Below, piece after piece: positions 63,111 to 64,000 of a DNA stretch of 64,000 bases; positions within the stretch are counted from its first letter, which is position 1, and each line of letters opens with the position of its first letter. This stretch comes from Streptomyces sp. SCSIO 30461 (GTDB lineage Bacteria; Actinomycetota; Actinomycetes; Streptomycetales; Streptomycetaceae). The stretch is from NCBI RefSeq assembly GCF_037023745.1, contig NZ_CP146101.1, positions 1,922,001 to 1,986,000 of the forward strand. Reading direction: 5' to 3'. Below the pieces are notes generated by a model, which worked only from the letters and a program-made list of their open reading frames with translations, had not been told where the DNA came from and did not search any database. The translations under genes were made by a program, and so were the position numbers.

Positions 63111-63147
63111 GTTGACGGCGGGGGCCCGAGAAGCCCCCGCCGTCGAC
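63111..63147 (+). terminator. rpsB-tsf intercistronic hairpin
   Basis: A 15-bp stem with one G-T pair (63111-63125 with 63133-63147) and a 7-nt loop lies 22 bp after rpsB and 43 bp before tsf. It probably lets only part of the transcription continue into tsf. Confidence 0.75.
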
Positions 63148-63190
63148 CCGTAGATCGTTCGACTCTTCGACTTCAGAGAGATTCACAGAC

Positions 63191-64000
63191 ATGGCGAACT
63201 ACACCGCCGCTGACGTAAAGAAGCTCCGCGAGCTCACCGGCGCGGGCATGATGGACTGCAAGAAGGCCCTGGACGAGGCCGACGGCAACGTCGACAAGGC
63301 CGTCGAGGCGCTGCGCATCAAGGGCCAGAAGGGCGTCGCCAAGCGTGAGGGCCGCTCCGCCGAGAACGGCGCCGTGGTCTCCCTGATCGCCGACGACAAC
63401 GCCTCCGGTGTCATCGTCGAGCTGAAGTGTGAGACGGACTTCGTCGCCAAGGGCGACAAGTTCCTCGCCGTCGCCAACGCGCTGGCCGCCCACGTCGCCG
63501 CCACCAAGCCCGCCGACATCGAGGCGCTTCTCGCGTCCGAGATCGAGTCCGGCAAGACCGTCCAGGCGTACGTGGACGAGGCCAACGCCAACCTCGGCGA
63601 GAAGATCGTCCTGGATCGCTTCGCCCAGTACTCCGGTGCCTACGTCACCGCTTACATGCACCGCACCATGCCCGACCTGCCCCCGCAGATCGGTGTGCTG
63701 GTCGAGCTCGACAAGCCGAACGCCGAGATCGCCAAGGGCGTCGCGCAGCACATCGCCGCCTTCGCGCCGAAGTACCTCTCCCGTGAGGACGTCCCGGCCG
63801 AGGTCGTCGAGACCGAGCGCCGTGTCGCCGAGGAGACCACTCGCGCCGAGGGCAAGCCCGAGGCCGCCCTCCCGAAGATCGTCGAGGGTCGTATCAACGG
63901 CTTCTTCAAGGACGCGACCCTGCTGGGTCAGCCGTACGCGCTCGACAACAAGAAGTCCGTCCAGCAGATCCTGGACGAGGCCGGTGTCACCCTGAAGCGC
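63191..64000 (+). CDS. tsf: elongation factor Ts (3' end outside the window)
   Basis: 270 codons are present without a stop; the family is about 278 aa, so only a few residues are missing. MANYTAADVKKLRELTGAGM and MDCKKALDEADGN mark the N-terminal UBA-like domain, and ELKCETDFVAKGDKF the conserved TDFVA motif that contacts EF-Tu. It exchanges GDP on EF-Tu. AGAGAG precedes ATG 63191. Confidence 0.97.
   Translation, partial: MANYTAADVKKLRELTGAGMMDCKKALDEADGNVDKAVEALRIKGQKGVAKREGRSAENGAVVSLIADDNASGVIVELKCETDFVAKGDKFLAVANALAAHVAATKPADIEALLASEIESGKTVQAYVDEANANLGEKIVLDRFAQYSGAYVTAYMHRTMPDLPPQIGVLVELDKPNAEIAKGVAQHIAAFAPKYLSREDVPAEVVETERRVAEETTRAEGKPEAALPKIVEGRINGFFKDATLLGQPYALDNKKSVQQILDEAGVTLKR

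Overview
The window is a high-GC actinobacterial chromosome segment, almost certainly Streptomyces. Third codon positions are strongly G/C biased, and GTG and TTG starts are common. The gene order (ndgR-leuCD-hupS, gpsA-ddl, thiL-thiD-rpmB, recG-rsmD-coaD, rnc-mutM-smc, ftsY-nsdA, amtB-glnK-glnD, ffh, rpsP to rplS, a run of type I signal peptidases, dprA-whiG, rpsB-tsf) is the core Streptomyces order, and developmental genes (nsdA, whiG, hupS with its lysine-rich tail) are present. No phage, plasmid core, CRISPR array, rRNA or tRNA was seen.

Layout. 1-4,703: leucine biosynthesis (divergent NdgR regulator, LeuC, LeuD), spore nucleoid protein HupS, F420 gene cofC. 4,933-11,296: phospholipid acyltransferase and GpsA, D-Ala-D-Ala ligase, two small reverse-strand genes, ThiL/ThiD, ribosomal L28. 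11,528-24,831: a FakA-like kinase, a 429-bp inverted-repeat-bounded element carrying a 34-bp tandem array, a PLP enzyme, RecG, RsmD, CoaD, a DivIVA-like coiled coil, YceD-L32-RNase III, MutM, HxlR, a secreted CAP protein, acylphosphatase. 25,125-32,980: Smc, glucose permease GlcP behind an AT-rich, repeat-studded promoter region, a flavin monooxygenase, FtsY. 33,124-33,453: a second 34-bp array. 33,572-45,703: a primase-like protein, NsdA, the GlnR-box-controlled amtB-glnK-glnD operon, Ffh, FtsH, a methyltransferase. 45,917-51,020: a short-type ProS, a SprT-like protein, the rpsP-khpA-rimM-trmD-rplS cluster. 51,092-55,719: five tandem type I signal peptidases, two of them nearly identical over about 720 bp. 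55,793-64,000: DUF2469, YraN, ComM/YifB, DprA, sigma WhiG, TetR, an M23 peptidase, RpsB and Tsf (cut by the window end).

Functional themes. Protein export is heavily represented: SRP (Ffh), its receptor (FtsY), membrane protease FtsH and five signal peptidases. Translation (L28, L32, S16, L19, S2, EF-Ts, RimM, TrmD, RsmD, KhpA, ProS), nitrogen sensing (AmtB/GlnK/GlnD), DNA maintenance (RecG, MutM, Smc, DprA, ComM) and development (NsdA, WhiG, RNase III, HupS) make up most of the rest.

The most unusual things are in the spacers and in gene-internal insertions: two related 34-bp tandem arrays about 20 kb apart, a TIR-bounded element overlapping a stop codon, four ACTTGAA heptamers before glcP, the extra sipY-like gene, and in-frame insertions in smc, yraN and the primase-like gene. 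Statements comparing proteins with their families rest on remembered family features, not on alignments run here.
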